Part shown: positions 1-7,333 of the stretch, piece by piece | Layout of the letters: every line of letters starts with the position of its first letter | How positions within the stretch are numbered: position 1 is the stretch's first letter | Origin: Actinomycetota bacterium | GTDB taxonomy: Bacteria > Actinomycetota > Acidimicrobiia > Acidimicrobiales > Ilumatobacteraceae | Length of the DNA: 11,198 bases | Assembly: GCA_009704425.1 (NCBI GenBank) | Contig: WLEG01000039.1 | Coordinates: forward strand, 1-11,198 | Reading direction: 5' to 3' | Position numbers and translations under genes: made by a program | Notes under the pieces: model-generated | Databases searched by the model: none | The model's input: the letters and a program-made list of their open reading frames with translations, nothing else | What the model was told of the DNA's origin: nothing

Positions 1-1
1 C

Positions 2-742
2 GGCGAAACGATCGCCGCCCGCACGGTGGTGTCGGCCGCGGATCCGCGTCGGACGATCCTCGATTGGCTCGAGAATCCGCCCACGGGCGCCGGGCCGATG
101 ATCGAGCGTTGGCGCGTCCAGGAACATCAACAGGGTTACGAGAGCAAGATCGACGGCATCATTCGCGAACTCCCGCGTTACAAACAGGTCGATCGTGACG
201 TCTTCGAACGCATCGGAGCCGACCCCGACGTGGCGTCCACGATGATCGTGCCCTCGGTGGCGAGCATGCACCGGGCCTTTCTCGACATCGCGTCCGGACG
301 CATCGCCGATCGTCCGATCTTCTTCGCCAACATTCCGAGCGCGCTCGACCCCACCATGGCCCCGAACGGTGGGCACGTCTTCAGCCTCGAGGCGCTCTTC
401 ACGCCGTACGCGTTGGCGGGTGGCTGGCCGGGTTCGTCCGAACCTCGCCGTTGGTTGGATCGCTACTCGGAGTTGCTCGAGAATCGACCCCTCGAGTCCA
501 TGACCACGTGGCGGGCCATGACCCCCGACGTCTACGAGTCCGACTTCCACATGCCCGAGGGACATGCGACCAGTTTCGCCGGAGGTCCGTTGGCGGCCCT
601 GCGTGGCAAGCCCCGCGAGTTGGTGCGCTACGAAACCGACGTCCCGGGTCTGTACCTGTGCGGAGCCGCCACGTTTCCCGGTGCCGGCATCTGGGGTGCC
701 AGCGGTCGGCACTGCGCGATGCGCGTGTTGCGTCGCGACTGA
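2..742 (+). CDS. Phytoene-dehydrogenase-like FAD-dependent oxidoreductase, C-terminal part (5' truncated by window edge)
   Basis: The reading frame is open from the first bases of the window, so this is the last 246 residues of a longer protein; the family is usually about 500-550 residues. The C-terminal stretch LYLCGAATFPGAGIWGASGR matches the conserved FAD-contacting segment near the end of CrtI/phytoene-dehydrogenase-like and amine-oxidase-fold flavoproteins. The segment TVVSAADPRRTILDWL near the start resembles the 'V-x-S-A-D-P' motif of the same family. The N-terminal dinucleotide-binding motif would lie upstream of the window. Family members oxidise or isomerise isoprenoids and other lipids, and many actinobacterial copies have no known substrate, so I do not claim carotenoid synthesis. 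The GTG at 26 is in frame but internal and should not be taken as the start. The stop abuts the stop of the convergent phosphoribosyltransferase gene with no base between. Confidence 0.8.
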   Translation, partial: GETIAARTVVSAADPRRTILDWLENPPTGAGPMIERWRVQEHQQGYESKIDGIIRELPRYKQVDRDVFERIGADPDVASTMIVPSVASMHRAFLDIASGRIADRPIFFANIPSALDPTMAPNGGHVFSLEALFTPYALAGGWPGSSEPRRWLDRYSELLENRPLESMTTWRAMTPDVYESDFHMPEGHATSFAGGPLAALRGKPRELVRYETDVPGLYLCGAATFPGAGIWGASGRHCAMRVLRRD

Positions 743-1240
743 TCAGGCGTCGAGTGCCACTCCGGCGCGGCGCACCACCGGATCCTGATCGCTCCACGGG
801 AAGTTGATCCACAGATCTGTGCGCTTCCACACGTAGTCCGCCTGCACCACCGAGTGGGACTTCTCGTACAACACCGCGGTGCGCACCTCGCCCACCTTTC
901 CCTCGCAGAATTGCTGCACGCTGCGAAGGGTGTGACCGGTGTCGGCCACGTCGTCGGCGATGAGAATCCTCGCGTCGGCCAGGTCGACGAAATCCGGAGC
1001 CGGCGGCAGGATGCGCGGCACCTCGAGTCGCTCGTCGACCCCGGTGTAGAACTCGACGTTCATCGTGTAGACGTTCTTCACCGACAGCGCGTAGCCGAGT
1101 GCACCACCGATCAGCAGGCCGCCACGAGCGATCGAGAGGATCATGTCGGCCTCGTAGCCGTCATCGGCCACCATTTCAGCCAGCGTGCGGGAGGCCTTTC
1201 CGAAGATCTCCCACGTCATGATCTCGCGCTCATTCGACAC
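743..1240 (-). CDS. Phosphoribosyltransferase (xanthine/hypoxanthine-guanine type)
   Basis: This is a type I phosphoribosyltransferase of 165 residues with the chosen start. The PRPP-binding motif ILIADDVADTGHT lies at about residues 92-104, with the two acidic residues D96-D97 and the TGHT loop. The segment LSIARGGL (35-42) is the usual PPi-loop region. These enzymes transfer ribose-5-phosphate from PRPP to a purine base in the cytoplasm. From recall, the sequence looks like the COG2236-type actinobacterial proteins that begin NEREIMTWE-like. I chose GTG at 1240 because AAGGGAG sits five bases upstream and because homologs begin there. ATG at 1309 and GTG at 1345 would add 23 or 35 residues with low similarity to the family. 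A -10-like TACATT precedes the 1309 ATG by four bases, so a longer leaderless form is a weak alternative. It lies downstream of the polyphosphate kinase gene on the same strand. The exact base specificity cannot be read from sequence. Confidence 0.85.
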   Translation of the reverse strand: MSNEREIMTWEIFGKASRTLAEMVADDGYEADMILSIARGGLLIGGALGYALSVKNVYTMNVEFYTGVDERLEVPRILPPAPDFVDLADARILIADDVADTGHTLRSVQQFCEGKVGEVRTAVLYEKSHSVVQADYVWKRTDLWINFPWSDQDPVVRRAGVALDA

Positions 1241-1313
1241 GCCGACTCCCTTCTTACCTCGATGGCGGACGACTTCGTCCGGATCGTCGCGAACGTTTTC
1301 GTCCGACATCCCA

Positions 1314-1319
1314 AATGTA
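1314..1319 (-). promoter_or_regulatory. Possible -10 element for the phosphoribosyltransferase gene
   Basis: The minus strand reads TACATT here, which fits the actinobacterial TANNNT pattern. It would place transcription start near 1307, giving a leader of roughly 65 bases before the GTG at 1240. No good -35 hexamer is seen at 16-18 bases. This is only a weak candidate. Confidence 0.2.
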
Positions 1320-1321
1320 GA

Positions 1322-1337
1322 CGAGGGCCCACCCTCG
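1322..1337 (-). repeat. GC-rich inverted repeat in the polyphosphate kinase / phosphoribosyltransferase gap
   Basis: CGAGGG and CCCTCG form a perfect 6 bp stem around a 4-base loop (1328-1331). On the minus strand it lies about 30 bases past the kinase stop and is followed by TCTACATTT, only mildly U-rich. It may be a weak terminator or an RNA processing structure. Confidence 0.35.
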
Positions 1338-1351
1338 ACGACCAATCCCGC

Positions 1352-1368
1352 GTTGACTTGTTGTCAAC
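1352..1368 (-). repeat. Inverted repeat directly after the polyphosphate kinase stop codon
   Basis: GTTGAC (1352-1357) and GTCAAC (1363-1368) form a perfect 6 bp inverted repeat around a 5-base loop, starting at the base next to the kinase stop codon. There is no U-tract, so it is a poor intrinsic terminator alone. Paired with the hairpin at 1322-1337 it could slow or end transcription. It could instead be a protein-binding site upstream of the phosphoribosyltransferase gene. Confidence 0.35.
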
Positions 1369-2181
1369 TCAGACGACCGTGACACCCTTCAGGTGATCCT
1401 TGGGCAACGGCAGGCGGGGATCCATCTTTTGCAACGCGTCGAGAACGATCTTGGCCACGGCCAGATCACGCACCCACTTCACGTCGGCCGGAATCACGTA
1501 CCACGGGGCGTGCGGTCGCGACGTCTCGCGCAGCACGTCCTCGTACGCCTCCTGATACGAGGGCCAGATCTCGCGATCGCTCAGATCACTGGGATCGTGC
1601 TTCCAACTGCTCTCGGGGTTGTCGATGCGCTTCTGCAATCGCTGTCGTTGCACATCGTGGGAGACGTGCAAGTAGAACTTCAGGATCGTGGTGCCCTCGT
1701 CGACGAGCATCTGCTCGAAATCACGCACGTGCCGATATCGGGCGCGCCAGGTCTCCTCGGGCACCAGATTCTTCACGCGGGGCACCAGGATGTCCTCGTA
1801 GTGGCTGCGGTTCCACACACCCACCTCGCCCCGGGCCGGTAGAGCCGCATGGCAACGCCACAAGTAGTCGTGCTGCTTCTCCGTACCGGCGGGAACCTTG
1901 AAGCTGACCACCCGCACGCCCGCCGGATTCATCCCGGTCATCACGTGGCGAACCAATCCGTCCTTGCCAGAGGCATCGCGTCCTTGCAGGATGATCAACA
2001 GACTCTGGTTCGCCTCGGCCATGAGACGGTGCTGCAGAAATGCCATCTGGCCGATCACCTTGGCCAGCTCACCCTTGGCCGAATCCTTGTCCCATCCGAG
2101 GGTCTCGTCGGTCGACCGGAGATCCAGATCGACGGGCTTGTTGGCCGGGATCAGGAATTTCTTCATCAACTTGTCGACCAT
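1369..2181 (-). CDS. ppk2: Polyphosphate kinase 2 family protein (class III-like polyP:AMP/ADP phosphotransferase)
   Basis: The protein has 270 residues, the usual size of a one-domain PPK2. The Walker A motif GRDASGKDG is at 67-75, and the Walker B-type segment VWNRSHYED is near 122-130. Next comes the lid-like segment PRVKNLVPEETWRARYRHVR. The sequence closely resembles, from recall, class III enzymes such as that of Meiothermus ruber, sharing 'RYRHVRDFEQML', 'DEGTTILKF' and 'APWYVIPA'. Class III enzymes use polyphosphate to phosphorylate both AMP and ADP in the cytoplasm; the class call here is inference from similarity. The ATG at 2181 has no visible Shine-Dalgarno but follows a -10-like TACGGT by six bases, so a leaderless transcript is possible. 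ATG at 2166 is an alternative start. The gene lies between a DUF5522 gene (67 bp gap) and the phosphoribosyltransferase gene (128 bp gap), all on the same strand. Confidence 0.92.
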   Translation of the reverse strand: MVDKLMKKFLIPANKPVDLDLRSTDETLGWDKDSAKGELAKVIGQMAFLQHRLMAEANQSLLIILQGRDASGKDGLVRHVMTGMNPAGVRVVSFKVPAGTEKQHDYLWRCHAALPARGEVGVWNRSHYEDILVPRVKNLVPEETWRARYRHVRDFEQMLVDEGTTILKFYLHVSHDVQRQRLQKRIDNPESSWKHDPSDLSDREIWPSYQEAYEDVLRETSRPHAPWYVIPADVKWVRDLAVAKIVLDALQKMDPRLPLPKDHLKGVTVV

Positions 2182-2187
2182 GTGCCA

Positions 2188-2193
2188 ACCGTA
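2188..2193 (-). promoter_or_regulatory. Possible -10 element for leaderless ppk2 transcript
   Basis: The minus strand reads TACGGT (TANNNT pattern), followed by six bases and then the ppk2 ATG at 2181. Transcription would start at or next to the A of the start codon. This agrees with the lack of a Shine-Dalgarno. No clear -35 is seen. Confidence 0.3.
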
Positions 2194-2221
2194 TCGGAGA
2201 GTGCGACGAGGCTCCGGATTC

Positions 2222-2238
2222 CGCGACGGAGGGTCGCG
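2222..2238 (-). repeat. Hairpin between the DUF5522 gene and ppk2
   Basis: CGCGAC (2222-2227) and GTCGCG (2233-2238) form a perfect 6 bp stem with a 5-base loop, ten bases past the DUF5522 stop. There is no following U-tract, so the role could be partial termination or 3'-end protection. Confidence 0.35.
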
Positions 2239-2248
2239 TCACGGACGG

Positions 2249-2488
2249 TCATGAGGTTTCGAACGGGCAATGCCGACATCCGCTACGACAGCAATACCCA
2301 CGGTCGGCCAGGAATCGGGCGGTGAAGACCGTGTACCCACTCACCGGATCCCGGTAGGTCGGTCGACGACCCCGCACCGCCGCGTCGTGGCGCCGCATCA
2401 CCTCGGCGTGGAAATCGGTGCCGGATGGCAGTCGGCGCTCCAATGGAACCTCGATCCCGTCGGGGCGAATCTGATCGGGAGAGGCCAT
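2249..2488 (-). CDS. DUF5522 family small Cys-rich protein
   Basis: The protein has 79 residues from the ATG at 2488. The C-terminal half, HDAAVRGRRPTYRDPVSGYT followed by VFTARFLADRGYCC, RSGCRHCPF and the stop, matches the DUF5522 pattern: a 'PTYxDPxTGYxVFTxxFLxxRG' core, then a CC-x3-C-x2-C cluster and a terminal CP[FY]. The four clustered cysteines plus a histidine look like a metal site (inference), and no function is established for this family that I know of. The N-terminal 30 residues are variable. GTG at 2584 is in frame and would give 111 residues, but that extension runs through the promoter of the divergent importer operon and lacks family similarity. No Shine-Dalgarno is clear at either start. 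It is the first gene of the minus-strand set that continues with ppk2. Confidence 0.72.
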   Translation of the reverse strand: MASPDQIRPDGIEVPLERRLPSGTDFHAEVMRRHDAAVRGRRPTYRDPVSGYTVFTARFLADRGYCCRSGCRHCPFETS

Positions 2489-2544
2489 GAGCCATTGTCG
2501 TCCACGATCCTCGGAGACGACGGGTCGAAATTCACATGTCTTCC

Positions 2545-2572
2545 TTGACCTCGGCACACCACCGACTAGGGT
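2545..2572 (+). promoter_or_regulatory. Sigma70-like promoter of the ABC importer operon
   Basis: TTGACC (2545-2550) and TAGGGT (2567-2572) are separated by 16 bases. They match the -35 consensus at five of six positions and the actinobacterial TANNNT -10. Transcription would start near 2579, leaving a leader of about 100 bases before the GTG at 2680. It is the best promoter match I found in the window. Confidence 0.6.
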
Positions 2573-2619
2573 ACGGGCGTGCACGACGGTGGGGGCCGCG
2601 AGACGTCTGCTTCCCCGAT

Positions 2620-2632
2620 CGTCGTCACGACG
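2620..2632. promoter_or_regulatory. 13 bp palindrome in the importer leader, possible operator
   Basis: CGTCGT and ACGACG flank a single central C, giving a perfect palindrome with 6 bp arms about 40 bases past the predicted transcription start. A one-base loop cannot form an RNA hairpin, so a dimeric repressor site is the more natural reading. No regulator gene is visible in the window. Chance occurrence in GC-rich DNA is possible. Confidence 0.3.
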
Positions 2633-2641
2633 TCAACAACT

Positions 2642-2660
2642 CCGGCTCCGATGGAACCGG
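2642..2660 (+). repeat. Leader hairpin just upstream of the binding-protein ribosome binding site
   Basis: CCGGCTCC (2642-2649) can pair with GGAACCGG (2653-2660) with one C:A mismatch and a 3-base loop. The stem ends five bases before the AAGGGGG Shine-Dalgarno at 2666-2672. It may stabilise the 5' end of the mRNA or keep the site open. Confidence 0.35.
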
Positions 2661-2679
2661 TCGACAAGGGGGAAAGCAC

Positions 2680-4377
2680 GTGAAATCACGCAAACTGCGC
2701 TCGGGGCGTGTCCTCGGCGCGACGCTTGCGGGCCTCATGATCTTCACCGTTGCCTGTGGTGGCAACGATGACGGCAGTGGCTCGGGCGACACCGAGACAA
2801 CCGACGGCGGCTCCGGCAACGAGGGACCCACCACCGAAGCACCCACCACCGAACCCGAGGGCGACCCCGTTGCCGGTGGCACTCTTCGCTACGGCATCGA
2901 AGCCGACGTCGACGGATTGAATCCGACCTCGTCCGCCCTGTCAGCCCCGGGCCTCTTCATGGCGAACATGGTGTTCGACACCCTGGCCGCCGTCGACACC
3001 GAGGGCAACGCGGTCCCGTACCTGGCCGAATCGTTCACCCCGTCGGCCGACTTCAAGTCATGGACCATCAAGGTCCGTGAGGGCATCAAGTTCCACGACG
3101 GCACCGACCTCACCGCCGACGCCCTCATCAAGGCGTTCGAACTGGAGCGCACCGATCCCCTCGTGGGTCTGGCCGTGAAGCCGTACTACCCCGAGACCGG
3201 AGCCGTCGAGCGCATCGACGACTTCACGGTGAAGTACAACCTGCTCGAGCCGAACATGTTCTTCCCGCACGCCATCACGGGTCAGCTCGGTTACATCCCG
3301 TCGCCCACCTGGGTGGACGCGGCCCTGGCCGACCCGACCTTGAACCAGAAGCCCATCGGCACCGGACCGTTCAAGTACGACAGCCGCAGCCAGGACTCGG
3401 TCACCAAGTTCGTGCGCAACGAGGAGTACTGGAACGGAACCGTCTGGCTCGATGCCGTCGAGTTCTACCCGGTCACCGATCCCGACACGCGCGTGGAGTT
3501 GTTGCTGAACGGCGAGCTGGAGGGTATGCAGACCACCGACCCGGCGCAGTTCGTGACCTTGCGCGAGGACCCGTCCATCGTCAACACCTTCGACGACACC
3601 GCCGAGGAGAGCTTCGTCATGATCAACTCGTCGAAGGCGCCCTTCGACGACATCCGCGCCCGCAAGGCCCTCACGTTGGCCACGCCGCGCCAGAAGTACA
3701 ACGAGCTCTTCGGTCTCGGTGAGAACCGTCTCGCCGACCAGATGTTCACCGCGGAGAGCCCGTATTACAACCCCGACGTGAAGCAGGAAGCCGACGACCC
3801 GGATGCCGCCGTGGCGTTGGCCACCGAGTACTGCGGCGAGTTCCCCGAGAACTGCACCGACGGCAAGATCAACATGGAGTTCCAGTGGTCCGGTCCCGCC
3901 GTGGTCCAGACCCGCATCGCCGACTTGTTCGACGAGGCGTGGAGCGTGGCGTTCAACGTGACGCGCCAGGAAATCCAGCAGGACCTGCACATCCAGGAGA
4001 CCGCGCTCGGTGCCTACAACGTGGTGACGTGGCGTCAGTTCGGTGCGGACGACCCGTGGGCCGACAACGTGTGGCTGATGTGTCGCAACGTGGGTGGTCT
4101 GGCCCTGAACTGGCCGCGGTACTGCGACGAGGATCGCGACGCCCTGCTCCTGCAGGCGATCAACACGGACGATCCCGCCGAGCGCGCGTCGTTGTACCAG
4201 CAAGTGGTCCAGAACATCAACGAGGCCTACACGTACATCTTCCTGCAGCACACCATCTGGGGCAATCCGATGAAGGACACCGTTCGCGGCGTCTGCAATC
4301 GCACCACGCCCGAGGGTGTGGCCCTGAAGTGCTACAGCAACGGCCGCGCCTGGTTCAACACCGCCTGGATGGGCTGA
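2680..4377 (+). CDS. ABC importer solute-binding lipoprotein, SBP_bac_5 (peptide/nickel) family
   Basis: The start is GTG 2680, seven bases after a strong AAGGGGG Shine-Dalgarno; the frame is open further upstream but without a site. The product has 565 residues. The signal peptide has a basic N-terminus, a hydrophobic core and a lipobox TVAC with Cys26, so it is a lipoprotein anchored outside the membrane. A linker rich in Gly, Ser, Thr, Asp and Glu (about 27-66) precedes the binding domain, which opens at GGTLRYG. The family signature appears as AESFTPSADFKSWTIKVREG followed by IKFHDGTDLTADAL. The domain captures a peptide, nickel chelate or similar small solute and delivers it to the permeases; the ligand cannot be read from sequence. 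Six cysteines in the C-terminal third fall in three close pairs (385/392, 468/482, 539/551), likely disulfides. It heads a five-gene operon. Confidence 0.93.
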   Translation: MKSRKLRSGRVLGATLAGLMIFTVACGGNDDGSGSGDTETTDGGSGNEGPTTEAPTTEPEGDPVAGGTLRYGIEADVDGLNPTSSALSAPGLFMANMVFDTLAAVDTEGNAVPYLAESFTPSADFKSWTIKVREGIKFHDGTDLTADALIKAFELERTDPLVGLAVKPYYPETGAVERIDDFTVKYNLLEPNMFFPHAITGQLGYIPSPTWVDAALADPTLNQKPIGTGPFKYDSRSQDSVTKFVRNEEYWNGTVWLDAVEFYPVTDPDTRVELLLNGELEGMQTTDPAQFVTLREDPSIVNTFDDTAEESFVMINSSKAPFDDIRARKALTLATPRQKYNELFGLGENRLADQMFTAESPYYNPDVKQEADDPDAAVALATEYCGEFPENCTDGKINMEFQWSGPAVVQTRIADLFDEAWSVAFNVTRQEIQQDLHIQETALGAYNVVTWRQFGADDPWADNVWLMCRNVGGLALNWPRYCDEDRDALLLQAINTDDPAERASLYQQVVQNINEAYTYIFLQHTIWGNPMKDTVRGVCNRTTPEGVALKCYSNGRAWFNTAWMG

Positions 4378-4400
4378 TTCGACCCATCGGTCGGAATCAG
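4374..4400 (+). repeat. Intercistronic stem-loop containing the binding-protein stop codon
   Basis: CTGATTCGACC (4374-4384) pairs with GGTC-(G)-GAATCAG (4389-4400): eleven base pairs with one bulged G and the tetraloop CATC. The stop codon TGA (4375-4377) lies in the left arm. What follows is A-rich rather than U-rich, so it is not a classical terminator. Such structures after binding-protein genes of import operons (for example malE) are known to stabilise the upstream message and lower permease output. That role is inference here. Confidence 0.6.
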
Positions 4401-4408
4401 AAGAGAAA

Positions 4409-4426
4409 ATGAGCACTGACCGATGA
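4409..4426 (+). CDS. Possible 5-codon mini-ORF coupling translation into the first permease gene
   Basis: ATG at 4409 opens MSTDR and stops at TGA 4424-4426, overlapping the permease ATG at 4423 as ATGA. A weak AGAAGAG purine tract (4399-4405) lies just upstream. The permease start has no Shine-Dalgarno at normal distance, so re-initiation from this mini-ORF could load ribosomes. It could equally be chance. Confidence 0.25.
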   Translation: MSTDR

Positions 4427-5379
4427 GGTTCTGGTTGCAGCGGGTCGCCATGGCGGTTCTGTTGTTGCTGTCCGTGAGCGCGCTCACGTTCGGCGCAATG
4501 AACATCCTTGGCGACCCGCTGTTCAACATCCTCGGCCCGGTGGCCGGGGACGTGAACAATCCCGACAGCGTCAAACTGATCGAAAAGGCCAAGTCCGAGT
4601 TCGATCTCGACGAGCCCTTGGTCGTTCGCTACGGACTGTGGCTGTCCGACTTCGTCCGTGGCGACATGGGTGTGCAGTTCAGTTCGGACGGCCAGCCTCC
4701 CGTGAGCGACCTCATCAAGGAACGACTACCGCGAACGGCCACGCTCGTTCTGCTGGCCCAACTCATGGCCATCGCCATCGCCATTCCGTGGGCGCTGGCC
4801 ACGGCATCGCGTGCCGGTCGACTCTCCGACCGCATCTCCACCATGAACACCTTCTTCCTGGTGGCCATGCCGAACTTCGCGTTGGCGATCATCCTGAAGT
4901 TCGTGTTGTCCATCAAGTTGGGGTGGATGCCCCTCACCTACGTCGCCAACGACCCGTTGTCATCTCGGCTGTGGCAGATGGTGTTGCCGGCGCTCACCAT
5001 CGCCCTTCCGGTGGCGGCCGTCTTCCAACGTCTGTTGCGCACCGATCTCATCACCACCCTGCAGCAGGACTTCATCCTCATGGCCCGCGCCAAGGGGTTG
5101 TCCCGCCGACGGGTGCTGTTCCGTCACGCTTTGCGCCCGTCGTTGTTCAGCTTCATCACCGTCGTCGGGCTGAACACCGGTGCGCTCATCGGCGGATCGA
5201 TCGTGGTCGAGACGATCTTCCGCATCCCCGGCATCGGTTCCAGTTTGGTGGAATCGGTGCTGCGCGAGGACTTCCCCGTGGTTCTGGCGATCGTCATGAT
5301 CGTGGCCGTGGCCTTCGTTCTCATCAACCTTCTCGTCGACATCCTGTACTCCATCATCGACCCGAGAGTGAGACGATGA
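4423..5379 (+). CDS. ABC importer permease, DppB/OppB type
   Basis: The product is a 318-residue integral membrane subunit. It opens with MRFWLQRVAM and a first membrane helix (about 7-29). An extracytoplasmic loop with FDLDEPLVVRYGLWLSDFVR follows, typical of DppB-type proteins, and then about five more helices. The EAA coupling loop with MARAKGLSRRRVLFRHALRP lies near 218-240 and docks on the ATPases. The segment IFRIPGIGSSLVESVLREDF is a further family signature. With the second permease it forms the translocation channel. The start is fixed by an in-frame TGA at 4417, so ATG 4423 is the first possible start. It lacks a clear Shine-Dalgarno, unlike the binding protein and both ATPases. The gene follows the binding-protein gene after 45 bases holding a stem-loop and overlaps the next gene by four bases (ATGA). 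Confidence 0.94.
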   Translation: MRFWLQRVAMAVLLLLSVSALTFGAMNILGDPLFNILGPVAGDVNNPDSVKLIEKAKSEFDLDEPLVVRYGLWLSDFVRGDMGVQFSSDGQPPVSDLIKERLPRTATLVLLAQLMAIAIAIPWALATASRAGRLSDRISTMNTFFLVAMPNFALAIILKFVLSIKLGWMPLTYVANDPLSSRLWQMVLPALTIALPVAAVFQRLLRTDLITTLQQDFILMARAKGLSRRRVLFRHALRPSLFSFITVVGLNTGALIGGSIVVETIFRIPGIGSSLVESVLREDFPVVLAIVMIVAVAFVLINLLVDILYSIIDPRVRR

Positions 5380-6277
5380 GCGGCACCGACAATCTCGTGA
5401 CCACCGACGACGCATCGGATGTGGCCGTCGCCGACGAGGCCGTGAAGCGCCGTCTCGGATGGGGCTTCTGGCTCTGCATCGGGTGGATCGTCCTCATGAT
5501 CATCCTGGCGTTCCTGGCCCCCTATCTGTCCATCAAGGATCCCAACGCCAACTTCATCGACATGAGCGGCAAGGGACGCCCGCCGTACGGTCCCTCGATG
5601 GATCACTGGTTCGGCACCGACAAGGACGCTCGCGACATCTTCTCGCGCACGTTGTACGGCGCCCGCATCTCGCTCACCGTCGGCTTCGTGGCCATCGCGT
5701 TCGGCCTCCTGGTGGGCGGAGCCCTCGGCATCCTCGCGGGCTACTTCCGTGGGTGGTTCGACCGCATCATCTCGTTCCTCTTCGTGATCCTGCTGTCCTT
5801 CCCCTCGCTCGTGTTGGCCATCATGCTCACGTCGCTCATCGAGCGCAGCCTGCTCACGATCTCGCTGGTTCTGGGAGTTCTCTCCATCGCGCCCGTCGGT
5901 CGTCTCGCCCGGGCGTCCACGTTGCAGTACGCCGATCGGGAGTTCGTCACGGCCGCGCGTCAGATCGGTGCCACGAATCGTCGCATCATCCTGCGCGAAC
6001 TTCTCCCGAACGTCGTGATCCCCATGGGCGCACTGGCTCTTCTCGGAATGGCCGTCGCCATCGTGGCCGAGGGCGGCTTGGCCTTCCTCGGATTGTCCGT
6101 CGAGAAGGGAATCACCTGGGGATCCCTGATCCAGTTGGGCTCGGAGGGGTCGACGACCCTGCAGAAGTCGCCCTGGATCGCCTTCTTCCCCATCTTCGTG
6201 CTGTTCTTCACGGTTCTCGCGTTGAACTTCGCCGGCGACCGGCTGCGCACCTACCTCGACGTGAAGGAGTCCGCACT

Positions 6278-6281
<4 letters not shown>
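5376..6281 (+). CDS. ABC importer permease, DppC/OppC type
   Basis: The product has 301 residues. A cytoplasmic N-terminal tail of about 30 acidic-rich residues precedes the first membrane helix (WGFWLCIGWIVLMIILAFLA). The loop with HWFGTDKDARDIFSRTLYGA is the highly conserved DppC-type segment just before the transport domain. The EAA coupling loop with TAARQIGATNRRIILRELLP lies near 192-215. GLAFLGLSVEKGITWGSLI is another family signature. It pairs with the preceding permease. The start ATG 5376 overlaps the previous stop as ATGA, indicating translational coupling, with a modest GAGAG tract upstream. The frame stays open far upstream through the preceding permease gene, but that extension is a GC-rich shadow with no membrane character. 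Confidence 0.94.

Positions 6282-7332
<1,051 letters not shown>

Positions 7333-7333
<1 letters not shown>

Noticed and set aside
26..742. GTG at 26 as the true start of the oxidoreductase
   Set aside because: The frame is open to the window edge with family-like sequence before it, and 238 residues is half the family length and would lack the FAD-binding N-terminus.
1352..1368. Minus-strand TTGACA inside the inverted repeat as a -35 box for the phosphoribosyltransferase gene
   Set aside because: No TANNNT hexamer lies 16-18 bases downstream; the nearest, TACATT, is about 42 bases away.
3058..4416. Long antisense open frame of about 450 codons opposite the binding-protein gene
   Set aside because: Its composition is the third-position GC shadow of the sense gene, and it has no recognisable domain. 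The sense protein is a clear SBP_bac_5 lipoprotein.
4638..5375. Upstream in-frame extension of the second permease through the first permease gene
   Set aside because: The extension is Arg/His/Pro/Gly-rich with no membrane helices, and the ATGA overlap start at 5376 gives a full-length DppC-type protein.
5459..6277. Upstream in-frame extension of the DppD-type ATPase
   Set aside because: It overlaps the second permease gene in another frame, has shadow composition, and GTG 6278 has a good Shine-Dalgarno and fits the family length.
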